DNA of 5,387 bases from Candidatus Izemoplasmatales bacterium (lineage in GTDB: Bacteria > Bacillota_I > Bacilli_A > Izemoplasmatales > Hujiaoplasmataceae). The stretch is taken from positions 1 to 5,387 of the forward strand of contig JAQVPE010000076.1 of the NCBI GenBank assembly GCA_028702245.1, given 5' to 3'. The notes beneath the pieces were generated by a model, which ran no database searches, was not told the origin of the DNA, and was given only the letters and a program-made list of their open reading frames with translations. Made by a program: the position numbers and the translations under genes. This document shows positions 1 through 5,387 of the stretch, piece by piece (position 1 is the stretch's first letter; every line of letters begins with the position of its first letter).

Positions 1-1
1 C

Positions 2-820
2 CTCAAATCGAAAAGAAACTATCTATATGCTATTCCGGCAATAGCCAACCTTGTTCTTGCGATTGCTTCGCCCTTTACAGGTTGGTTTTTTTCGATTGGA
101 CCGGGTAATATCTATGAGCGAGGCCCCTTGTTCCTTTTGTCAGCCGGGATAACATACGTTTACTTGATTTTGGCATTGATCGTCATCATCGCTAAAAACC
201 GCTATATCTACAAGAAAGAATTCGCCATTTTTATCGGCGCAACCGCTTTGCCGATCCTCGGAGGAGTTGTCCAAAGCTTATTTTACGGCGCGTTGATGAT
301 GTGGGCGATGGCCGCCTTCGCGTTAGTTGTTGGGTATATCTTTATCCAGCAATCAATGGTGAGGGTCGACAGCTTGACCGGATGTTGGACAAGAGAATCA
401 TTTTTCTACACTCTCGAACGCCGAATCAGGTTTCAACCGGAACGGAAGTTTGCGGCAATTTACGTTGATATCGACGACCTAAAGGGCATCAACGACAAGT
501 TCGGTCACTTTGAAGGTGACAATGCCATCAAGAAAGTAGTTCAATTGATCAGAATCAGCCTCGACAATTTGATTATCGCAAGAATGGGCGGTGACGAGTT
601 TGTCGTTGTCGTCGATGCCGCTTGTAACCAGGAAGTCGATGAGCTAGTCTGCAGAATCCAGCTCGCTTTCAAAGAATATAATGACTCTGCAAAATCGGCG
701 TACCTCCTCAATTGCAGTTTTGGAGGAGCTCTGTACGAAGAGAAGTATGGGGGAATCTATTCTTTTTTAAGCTATGTGGACACTTTGATGTACAAACACA
801 AGAAAAAAGAAATCCATTAG
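2..820 (+). CDS. Membrane-anchored GGDEF diguanylate cyclase, 5' end outside the window
   Basis: The frame is open to the left edge (first full codon at 2), so the gene starts upstream; the TTG at 128 lies inside it and is not the start. 272 residues are visible. Residues about 7-32, 44-66, 73-95 and 100-117 are hydrophobic helices, the last part of a multi-helix sensor like those fused to GGDEF domains in many Bacillota. The GGDEF domain follows from residue 123: DSLTG at 123-127, the metal-binding Asp in YVDIDD (156), INDKFGH, the GD pair, RMGGDEF with GGDEF at 196-200, and a closing YVDTLMYKHKK. These are the catalytic residues expected for making cyclic di-GMP from two GTP, so it is probably active. 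The RxxD inhibitory site that would sit five residues before GGDEF is absent (Leu at both positions), so classical product inhibition is unlikely. The usual NR after DxLTG is TR. The signal sensed cannot be told. Confidence 0.93.
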   Translation, partial: LKSKRNYLYAIPAIANLVLAIASPFTGWFFSIGPGNIYERGPLFLLSAGITYVYLILALIVIIAKNRYIYKKEFAIFIGATALPILGGVVQSLFYGALMMWAMAAFALVVGYIFIQQSMVRVDSLTGCWTRESFFYTLERRIRFQPERKFAAIYVDIDDLKGINDKFGHFEGDNAIKKVVQLIRISLDNLIIARMGGDEFVVVVDAACNQEVDELVCRIQLAFKEYNDSAKSAYLLNCSFGGALYEEKYGGIYSFLSYVDTLMYKHKKKEIH

Positions 821-841
821 ACGGTCTTGCCGTCTTTTTTT
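819..841 (+). terminator. Rho-independent terminator of the GGDEF gene
   Basis: A 6-bp stem (AGACGG/CCGTCT, 819-824 with 830-835) encloses the loop TCTTG and runs into a U-tract through 841. The stem begins inside the TAG stop codon (818-820), so the gene ends its transcript almost without a 3' untranslated region. Confidence 0.85.
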
Positions 842-900
842 ATAAGTAAACAATAGTTTACAATTGCCAAGGCCAATTTTACTTTTCAAACAAGCTGCTA

Positions 901-929
901 TTGTAATAATCGTCAATTTGCCATATAAT
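901..929 (+). promoter_or_regulatory. Sigma-70/SigA-type promoter for the GT4-PlsC gene
   Basis: TTGTAA (901-906) and a perfect TATAAT (924-929) are 17 bases apart, the ideal spacing for the housekeeping sigma factor. Transcription should begin near 936, giving a leader of about 27 bases that contains the Shine-Dalgarno site at 951-955. The -35 matches TTGACA in four of six positions. An isolated terminator upstream supports an independent transcription unit. Confidence 0.75.
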
Positions 930-950
930 AACTTAGAATTATATCTTATT

Positions 951-955
951 AGGAG
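951..955 (+). promoter_or_regulatory. Shine-Dalgarno site fixing the GT4-PlsC start
   Basis: AGGAG lies 7 bases before the ATG at 963. The same frame is open back to a TTG at 864, but that codon lies upstream of the promoter and has no ribosome binding site, so 963 is the start. Confidence 0.85.
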
Positions 956-962
956 CAGGCCA

Positions 963-2777
963 ATGATTATCGTTTTTATACTAGACAACTATGGGGAGTT
1001 TTCCAACGGCACGACTATCACAGCCATGAGAACGAAGGCGTTGTTGGAGGAAAGAGGCCATACAGTCCGAGTGGTATCGGCGGGACCGCTTACTGGCGAA
1101 AACTATTTCACTCTTAAAAAAAGATATATTCCGATCGTTACGGAAGTTTCACGACGGCAAAACATGTACTTTGCCAAGCCCGATGAAAGTGTTTTGCGGG
1201 CTGCTTTTGAAGGGGCTGATCTCATTCATTTTTTCATGCCTTTCAAATTGTCTCAAGCGGCATTGAAATTAGCGAAAAAACTGGATATCCCCTTCACAGC
1301 CGCTTTTCACACACAGCCCGAGAACATCACTTACGGTGCGGGATTGGGTCGTCTTGGCCGGCCGATCGCCTGGATGCTCTACCAATCATTCCTCAATGAC
1401 TTTTACCGTCATGTGAAGCACATTCATTGTCCATCGCAGTTTGTCGCCTCCGAGATGCGCCATAACAACTATAAAAGCCATCTCCATGTCATATCAAACG
1501 GCATCGGCGATGATTACAGACCTATGGCCAAAGAAAAGACAGCAAAGGCAAAGCGTCAGATTCTCTCGATCGGTAGATACGCCCCTGAAAAAAAACAAGA
1601 TATCATCATCAAAGCTATTGCAAAATCGACCTTCAAAGATCAGATTCAACTTGTTCTTGCCGGTTTCGGACCGCTTGAGGGGCGCTACAAGAGGCTTGCA
1701 AAAAGGCTAGGTGTCGATGTTAGATTTGCTTTTTTCAATCGCGACGATCTAAAAGACGTGATCCTTGACTCGGATTTATATGTGCATGCGGCGGAAGCGG
1801 AAATCGAGGGCATCGCTTGTCTTGAAGCGATAGCTTCGGGAATCGTCCCAATCATTGCCAAGTCAAAAAAGAGCGCCGCCAGTCAATTCGCCCTTGATGA
1901 CGGGAGTTTATTTGAAACTAGAAACGTAAAACGACTGACAGAAAGAATCGATTTCTGGCTTGAAAATGATCCTTTGCGTCATGAGGTGGCGGAAGCTTAC
2001 GCGAAAAGCGCGGAAAAATACCGGATCTCCCATTCGCTAGACCTCTTTGAGGAGATGCTGAAAGAAGCGCTTTTCGATCACCGAAGGCTTTTGACAACTA
2101 AGACTAAAAAAGGAAAAAAACTGAAAAAACATATCACTTTTCCTTGGTACAAACGTGCGATGTCGTTTATCGTGTATTATTTCATCGCGATTCCTTTCTT
2201 GTGGTTGTTTATCATCGTGATCAAGGGTGTAAGAATCAAAAACGCAAAGATCATCAGACGCCATAAAGGCGGTGGAGTATTGGTCTCCAATCACGTTCAC
2301 ACGCTTGATTCGGCAATGAATGGACTCGCGGCGTTTCCTCGGAAGCCGGTCTATACTGGACTGAAGGCAAATTTTAAGTTGCCAGTTGCCGGATTCCTTG
2401 TCAATATCCTTGGGACGGTCCCCGTTCCCGAAACCCCGGACGAGATGAAGGTGTTCTTCCATGAACTTCAGAAACAGGTTCATGCCGGCAGATTGGTCCA
2501 TTTTTTTCCTGAGGCGCATCTGATCGAATTTTATAGCACTCTGCGGCCATTCAAAAATGGCGCCTTTCAAGTTGCCAAGGAGGCAATGGTACCAGTGATA
2601 CCGATTGGCATCAGCTTTCGAGACAAAAAAGGGATTTTTCCGTTGTTTTCCAAAAAGAGAATACTGATTAAAGTTGGGAATCCGATTCAGCCAGATCTGT
2701 TCGAACTCAAAAAGCCGGGAATCGAAATCCTCAGTGATGCCGCATTCAGAAGCATGCAAGAGTTGATATCGCAATGA
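963..2777 (+). CDS. GT4 glycosyltransferase fused to PlsC-type acyltransferase, probable glycolipid synthesis
   Basis: A 604-residue two-domain protein. Residues 1-370 are a GT-B fold GT4 glycosyltransferase: N-terminal Rossmann strand MIIVFILDNYGEF, acceptor-side segment with FTAAFHTQPENITYGAGLG (111-129), HVISNGI (175-181), SIGRYAPEKKQD (202-213) in the nucleotide-sugar half, and the EX7E pair E280/E288 in EIEGIACLEAIASG. A Lys-rich linker (380-390) leads to a hydrophobic helix (400-420) and then a lysophospholipid acyltransferase domain: HX4D motif NHVHTLD (H444, D449), FPEA (515-518) and VPVIPIGIS (543-551). The usual Arg of acyltransferase motif II is Glu490 (GTVPVPE). GT4 enzymes transfer sugar from a nucleotide sugar, and PlsC enzymes move an acyl chain onto a lipid hydroxyl. 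I infer that one membrane-bound protein makes, remodels or acylates a glycosyl-diacylglycerol-type lipid at the inner leaflet. The sugar, acceptor and acyl donor are unknown. It is monocistronic: its own promoter lies upstream and a terminator starts at its stop codon. Confidence 0.9.
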   Translation: MIIVFILDNYGEFSNGTTITAMRTKALLEERGHTVRVVSAGPLTGENYFTLKKRYIPIVTEVSRRQNMYFAKPDESVLRAAFEGADLIHFFMPFKLSQAALKLAKKLDIPFTAAFHTQPENITYGAGLGRLGRPIAWMLYQSFLNDFYRHVKHIHCPSQFVASEMRHNNYKSHLHVISNGIGDDYRPMAKEKTAKAKRQILSIGRYAPEKKQDIIIKAIAKSTFKDQIQLVLAGFGPLEGRYKRLAKRLGVDVRFAFFNRDDLKDVILDSDLYVHAAEAEIEGIACLEAIASGIVPIIAKSKKSAASQFALDDGSLFETRNVKRLTERIDFWLENDPLRHEVAEAYAKSAEKYRISHSLDLFEEMLKEALFDHRRLLTTKTKKGKKLKKHITFPWYKRAMSFIVYYFIAIPFLWLFIIVIKGVRIKNAKIIRRHKGGGVLVSNHVHTLDSAMNGLAAFPRKPVYTGLKANFKLPVAGFLVNILGTVPVPETPDEMKVFFHELQKQVHAGRLVHFFPEAHLIEFYSTLRPFKNGAFQVAKEAMVPVIPIGISFRDKKGIFPLFSKKRILIKVGNPIQPDLFELKKPGIEILSDAAFRSMQELISQ

Positions 2778-2802
2778 ACACCGCGTTTGCGGTGTTTTTT
2801 TT
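2777..2802 (+). terminator. Rho-independent terminator of the GT4-PlsC gene
   Basis: An 8-bp perfect stem (AACACCGC/GCGGTGTT, 2777-2784 with 2789-2796) closes the loop GTTT and is followed by T residues to 2802. The stem starts at the last base of the TGA stop codon, the same compact arrangement as after the GGDEF gene. Confidence 0.93.
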
Positions 2803-2821
2803 AGGCTTTTGCCTGACGCTA

Positions 2822-2850
2822 TTGTATCTTTTATTTGAAGTGAATATAAT
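2822..2850 (+). promoter_or_regulatory. Sigma-70/SigA-type promoter of the channel-carbonic anhydrase operon
   Basis: TTGTAT (2822-2827) and a perfect TATAAT (2845-2850) are separated by 17 bases, closely matching the promoter at 901-929. The predicted transcript start is near 2857. A short AGGC-TTTT-GCCT inverted repeat (2803-2814) sits just upstream; its role, if any, is unclear. Confidence 0.75.
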
Positions 2851-2861
2851 AGAAATGGAAT

Positions 2862-2868
2862 GGGGTGG
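2862..2868 (+). promoter_or_regulatory. Non-canonical ribosome binding site (GGGGTGG) before a TTG start
   Basis: GGTGG (2864-2868) differs from GGAGG by one base and lies 5 bases before the TTG at 2874. The alternative GTG start at 2865 would leave a leader of only about 8 bases after the predicted transcript start and would place this site inside the coding region, so TTG 2874 is preferred. Confidence 0.5.
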
Positions 2869-2873
2869 AAGCG

Positions 2874-4691
2874 TTGAACAACTTGAAAAGCAAATTGAGC
2901 AGGGCAAGAAGCCTTATTAGTATCAAAACCTACAAGCGTCCGCTTGTGTTTATCATATTAACGATGCTCATGATAAATATCATGATTCTAATTGTCGCCG
3001 CCTTGATTGCCCTTGCCATCGACGACTCTTTTACCGGCTTTATCGACGCTTTTGCCAATGGTTCGATGAAATGGTTGCTCTCCCCAAACGCAATTCTTGC
3101 GATTACCAATCCAAGAACCTTGTTTTTAGCGGTGGTTGTGCTGATTACCGGAATGATTCTTTTTACCGGCACCATCATCGCGCTTACAACTAATGCAATC
3201 AAAGATTATTTTCATAAGAAACAATCGGGATCAGGAAAAATTTATCTCGAAAGACATATCGCCATTCTCAATTGGAATAACAAAGTTCCCGAACTCGTCG
3301 CTGATTTGATCCATGTCGAGCATCGGAAGATCACGGTGATGATTCTTTCAGACATCGACAAGGAATATGCGGAAAAACAAATCGTCAATGCCATCCAGAA
3401 ACTAAATAAAGCCGATCGAGAACTCACACATTTCAATGTTCTTGTCAAACATGGTGATCCGCTTCTGAGGGGTGATCTGGACGACATCTCCATCAGTGAG
3501 GCTGACGCCATCATCGTGATGAACAAAGATATGCATGAAGAGGTCGCGAAGAAGATGAGCAAAAGCGATCTGAACGTCATCAAAGTCATCCTTTCGCTCG
3601 GGGGTATCGATTTCGTCCACAATCCTCCGATCGTTGCGGAAATCAAAAACTATGAAACAAAAGATAAAATCCTGACGCTGGAGAAAACAGTGCATACTCT
3701 CAAAGAGCATGTGCTCATTCCTGTTTGCTTCGACAAACGACTGGGACAAATCATCGCCCAAACGATTATCAATCCGCTGATGGAAGACGTATATCTTTCG
3801 CTTTTCTCCTTTCAAGGTGCGGAAGTTTACCATCTTCCCGGTATATCATTCTCTTCATCCTTGGAAAAAGGAATGTATGCTTTCCCAATTGCCCAGTCGG
3901 AAGAAGGGGTCTTTGTGCTTTCATCGAGTCATGATTTGATCGACAAAGTAGCTGACACCATCTCTGAATTCAAGAAAGTTCATGCGAAACCTATCGACGA
4001 AACAACAATGATGGACGTCTATATCATCGGCAAGAACAACAAACTCGGGTTCATTCTCGAGTCATTCAAAGCGTATGAACAACTCCACAAAAGCGAGTTT
4101 TGTTCACAGTGGGTGGCTTTGGATCAAGTCGATGAGATGATCGACAAAGTCAATGCTTTGAAGAAACCGGCGACCATCGTTTTATTAAGCGATGATACCG
4201 CATCACAAGACAGCCTCGACGCCACCGTCATTGATACTTTGATCTATCTTCAGGGTCATTTGGAAAGGCAAGATGTGAATGTCATCGTCGAATTGCTCGA
4301 TCCCAGGAATGACCATATCGTCAAGGATTTCAAGATTCAAAATACGATCATCTCGAACAAAATCATCTCTTTGTTGCTCAGCAAACTAGCTTTGTTCAGC
4401 GATACCGCCGCTTTTTATGAGAACTTGTTGACGATTGCCCCGGGTGAAAGCGGGGAAGATGACCAAGCTATCATCATCCGCAAGGCGGAATCCTTGTTCA
4501 AAGACAAACTGCCACTTGATTTTGCATCTAAGAAGGAACTGATTCGTTCTGTCTATGAAGCCTTCAAAGGCAAAATCATGCCGCTTGGATATTTTAGAGG
4601 TGGCATTTTAGAAATGTATGAAGGCGATCTTTTGGAACAAAAGCAAATCGTTGTCGAAGCCGAAGATGAACTTGTCTTGATGAAGCTCTGA
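2874..4691 (+). CDS. CASTOR/POLLUX-like ion channel protein with tandem RCK-like domains
   Basis: 605 residues from TTG 2874; GTG 2865 in the same frame would add three. A basic N-terminus (to about 22) precedes a membrane helix at about 23-49, a pore-helix-like loop (GFIDAFANGSMKWLL, 55-69) and a second membrane helix at about 82-107, ending ALTTNAIKDYF. The cytoplasmic part begins with a Rossmann-like strand, RHIAILNWNNKVPELVADL (127-145), then VLVKHGDPLLRGDLDDISI (189-207), ADAIIVMNKD (210-219) and PPIVAEIKNYE (251-261). A second such unit starts at DVYIIGKNNKLGFIL (381-395) and includes VIVELLDPRND (470-480). This order, and the ILxWxxKVPxL and HGDP-type motifs, fit the CASTOR/POLLUX/SYM8 family, whose plant members are cation channels of the nuclear envelope; bacterial members are little studied. 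There is no K+-channel TVGYG filter, so selectivity is uncertain. A TrkA-like K+ regulatory protein is the main alternative. It is the first gene of an operon with the carbonic anhydrase-like gene. Confidence 0.78.
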   Translation: MNNLKSKLSRARSLISIKTYKRPLVFIILTMLMINIMILIVAALIALAIDDSFTGFIDAFANGSMKWLLSPNAILAITNPRTLFLAVVVLITGMILFTGTIIALTTNAIKDYFHKKQSGSGKIYLERHIAILNWNNKVPELVADLIHVEHRKITVMILSDIDKEYAEKQIVNAIQKLNKADRELTHFNVLVKHGDPLLRGDLDDISISEADAIIVMNKDMHEEVAKKMSKSDLNVIKVILSLGGIDFVHNPPIVAEIKNYETKDKILTLEKTVHTLKEHVLIPVCFDKRLGQIIAQTIINPLMEDVYLSLFSFQGAEVYHLPGISFSSSLEKGMYAFPIAQSEEGVFVLSSSHDLIDKVADTISEFKKVHAKPIDETTMMDVYIIGKNNKLGFILESFKAYEQLHKSEFCSQWVALDQVDEMIDKVNALKKPATIVLLSDDTASQDSLDATVIDTLIYLQGHLERQDVNVIVELLDPRNDHIVKDFKIQNTIISNKIISLLLSKLALFSDTAAFYENLLTIAPGESGEDDQAIIIRKAESLFKDKLPLDFASKKELIRSVYEAFKGKIMPLGYFRGGILEMYEGDLLEQKQIVVEAEDELVLMKL

Positions 4692-4692
4692 T

Positions 4693-4698
4693 AGGAGG
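4693..4698 (+). promoter_or_regulatory. Perfect Shine-Dalgarno site of the gamma-carbonic anhydrase gene
   Basis: AGGAGG lies in the 12-base gap after the channel gene's TGA, 5 bases before ATG 4704. It is much stronger than the site of the upstream gene, so the second gene of the operon may be translated more efficiently than the first. Confidence 0.9.
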
Positions 4699-4703
4699 AT
4701 GGC

Positions 4704-5204
4704 ATGATTATCAAATACAAAAACACTGAACCTGTTATTGGCGAAGGCGTAGTAATATTTCCCGGGGCTATCGTTGTTGGCGATGTCACACTCGGTAGAA
4801 ACGTGAATGTTTGGTACAACGCCGTTATCAGGGGTGACATGGCAAAAATAACCATTGGCGACAACACCAACATCCAAGACGGAGCCGTTATCCACACTAA
4901 TACAAATGCTCCAACTTCAATCGGTGCGAATGTGACTATCGGGCATCAGGCGATTGTTCATGCCGCTACCATCGAGGACGATGTGCTGATCGGTATGGGC
5001 TCGATCATCTTGGACGGCGCAACCGTTTGCCGGCAAGCTCTGGTTGCGGCAGGTGCTCTAGTCCCCCCTGGGAAAGAGGTTCCCGCCGGGATGCTGGCTG
5101 TCGGAAATCCCATCAAAATCGTGAGGGAACTCACAGAAGCGGAAATCAAAGCCAATCGAATTAACGCCGAAGACTATGTAGCGATGGCTAAAGAAAGAGC
5201 GTAA
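4704..5204 (+). CDS. Gamma-carbonic anhydrase family protein (YrdA/PaaY-like left-handed beta-helix)
   Basis: At 166 residues it has the usual length of the short bacterial gamma-CA-like proteins. Hexapeptide-repeat turns run from about residue 11 to 137 and form a left-handed beta-helix, expected to be a trimer with metal at the subunit interfaces; a C-terminal helix (LTEAEIKANRINAEDYVAMA) packs along it. Family marks are VWYNAVIRGD (36-45), NIQDGAVIH (56-64), TIGHQAIVH (78-86), LIGMGSIILDGA (95-106) and AVGNPIKIVREL (132-143). The three expected zinc or iron ligands are H64, H81 and H86, and the supporting Arg43, Asp45 and Gln58 are present. The acidic loop carrying the proton-shuttle Glu residues of archaeal Cam is missing, as in many short homologues, so CO2 hydration activity is plausible but not assured; some relatives are inactive or act in other pathways. 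No signal peptide, so cytoplasmic. It follows the channel gene by 12 bases with no promoter of its own visible. Confidence 0.92.
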   Translation: MIIKYKNTEPVIGEGVVIFPGAIVVGDVTLGRNVNVWYNAVIRGDMAKITIGDNTNIQDGAVIHTNTNAPTSIGANVTIGHQAIVHAATIEDDVLIGMGSIILDGATVCRQALVAAGALVPPGKEVPAGMLAVGNPIKIVRELTEAEIKANRINAEDYVAMAKERA

Positions 5205-5262
5205 ATGCCGATTAGTTATTCTGATTCCGATCATTAAAGAGTTGATTATATCCTAAAAATGG

Positions 5263-5283
5263 CCCCTCGCTATTTCGAGTGGG
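5263..5283 (+). other. Imperfect hairpin after the gamma-carbonic anhydrase gene
   Basis: CCCCTCG (5263-5269) pairs with CGAG-T-GGG (5276-5283) across loop CTATTT, with T5280 bulged. On the + strand only TAAAATAG follows, so there is no proper U-tract. On the - strand the same hairpin is followed after three bases by five Ts. It may be a weak end for the operon or a terminator reading the other way. The rest of 5205-5300 holds no gene that I can support. Confidence 0.35.
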
Positions 5284-5320
5284 TAAAATAGTACTATGAG
5301 TTTTTGAAATAAAGCGATTA

Positions 5321-5329
5321 TGATACAAT
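5321..5329 (+). promoter_or_regulatory. Possible extended -10 promoter of the right-edge gene
   Basis: TGATACAAT reads as TGn followed by TACAAT (5324-5329), one base from the consensus -10. There is no good -35 at 17 bases; TTGAAA at 5304-5309 is only 14 bases away. The extended -10 could compensate. A start near 5336 would give a leader of about 24 bases to ATG 5360. Confidence 0.45.
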
Positions 5330-5359
5330 GACATCATCGAAAGAATGGGTGGTGTCGAA

Positions 5360-5387
5360 ATGATCAATCACGAAAATCTGTTCACGG
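5360..5387 (+). CDS. Unidentified gene, first nine codons only, runs off the right edge
   Basis: ATG 5360 opens a frame reading MINHENLFT to the edge. A GGTGG site (5348-5352) lies 7 bases upstream, resembling the site before the channel gene, and a possible promoter lies at 5321-5329. An in-frame ATG at 5345 would add five residues but has only a weak upstream GAAAGA and would use up the ribosome site. The fragment is too short to name a product. Confidence 0.5.

Noticed and set aside
128..820. TTG at 128 as start of the GGDEF gene
   Set aside because: The frame is open to the left edge and the upstream residues form a further membrane helix and a GNIYERGP segment continuous with the domain; no ribosome site precedes 128.
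864..962. N-terminal extension of the GT4-PlsC protein from TTG 864
   Set aside because: It would start upstream of the TATAAT at 924-929 and has no Shine-Dalgarno site; AGGAG plus ATG 963 begins exactly at the typical first strand of a GT4 domain.
2037..2774. Long open frame on the - strand opposite the acyltransferase domain
   Set aside because: It is antisense to a region with clear catalytic motifs, has no recognisable domain and no plausible start signals.
3242..3833. Two overlapping - strand open frames opposite the channel gene
   Set aside because: They mirror the codon pattern of the real gene, overlap each other and show low-complexity Ser/Met/Ile-rich translations.
4553..4897. - strand open frames across the junction of the channel and carbonic anhydrase genes
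   Set aside because: They cross two well-supported genes and their translations resemble no protein family.
5204..5236. Ten-codon open frame starting with the ATG that overlaps the gamma-CA stop
   Set aside because: It is very short, lacks a ribosome site and has no recognisable leader-peptide features.
5288..5297. Perfect 10-base palindrome ATAGTACTAT before the right-edge gene
   Set aside because: A 10-base palindrome is expected several times by chance in a window of this length; its position near a promoter is the only support.
1..5387. CRISPR array, insertion sequence, tRNA or riboswitch
   Set aside because: No direct repeat series, transposase motif, cloverleaf pattern or structured leader long enough for a riboswitch was seen; the leaders before the two promoter-driven complete genes are under 40 bases.

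Overview
The window reads as ordinary bacterial chromosome with every gene on the + strand: a truncated left-edge gene, two complete transcription units and the first codons of another gene. Promoters are of the TTGnnn-N17-TATAAT type, Shine-Dalgarno sites are AGGAG/AGGAGG, terminators are compact GC hairpins with U-tracts, and base composition is slightly AT-rich by eye. UGA is a stop (two genes end in it) and Trp is TGG, so the code is standard. Together with the protein types this suggests a member of the Bacillota or a walled or standard-code relative of the Mycoplasmatota. That placement is inference; nothing here fixes the genus. No mobile elements, CRISPR, tRNA or rRNA were seen.

Layout: (1) Positions 2-820 hold the C-terminal 272 residues of a membrane-anchored GGDEF diguanylate cyclase that runs off the left edge and ends in a terminator overlapping its stop. 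(2) After a clear promoter, 963-2777 encodes a 604-residue fusion of a GT4 glycosyltransferase with a PlsC-type acyltransferase, probably a glycolipid enzyme, again ending in a terminator that starts at the stop codon. (3) A second clear promoter drives a two-gene operon: a CASTOR/POLLUX-like ion channel protein (about 2874-4691) and, 12 bases later, a gamma-carbonic-anhydrase-family hexapeptide protein (4704-5204). (4) A 155-base gap holds an imperfect hairpin and a possible extended -10 promoter leading to the first nine codons of an unidentified gene (5360 to the right edge).

The units look functionally independent: second-messenger signalling, membrane glycolipid synthesis, and ion/bicarbonate or pH-related physiology. 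The two most informative points are the GT4-PlsC fusion, which joins sugar transfer and acyl transfer in one membrane-bound polypeptide, and the operon linking a prokaryotic CASTOR/POLLUX homologue, a family studied mostly in plants, to a gamma-carbonic anhydrase. I did not find an obviously new defence, mobile or RNA system in this window.
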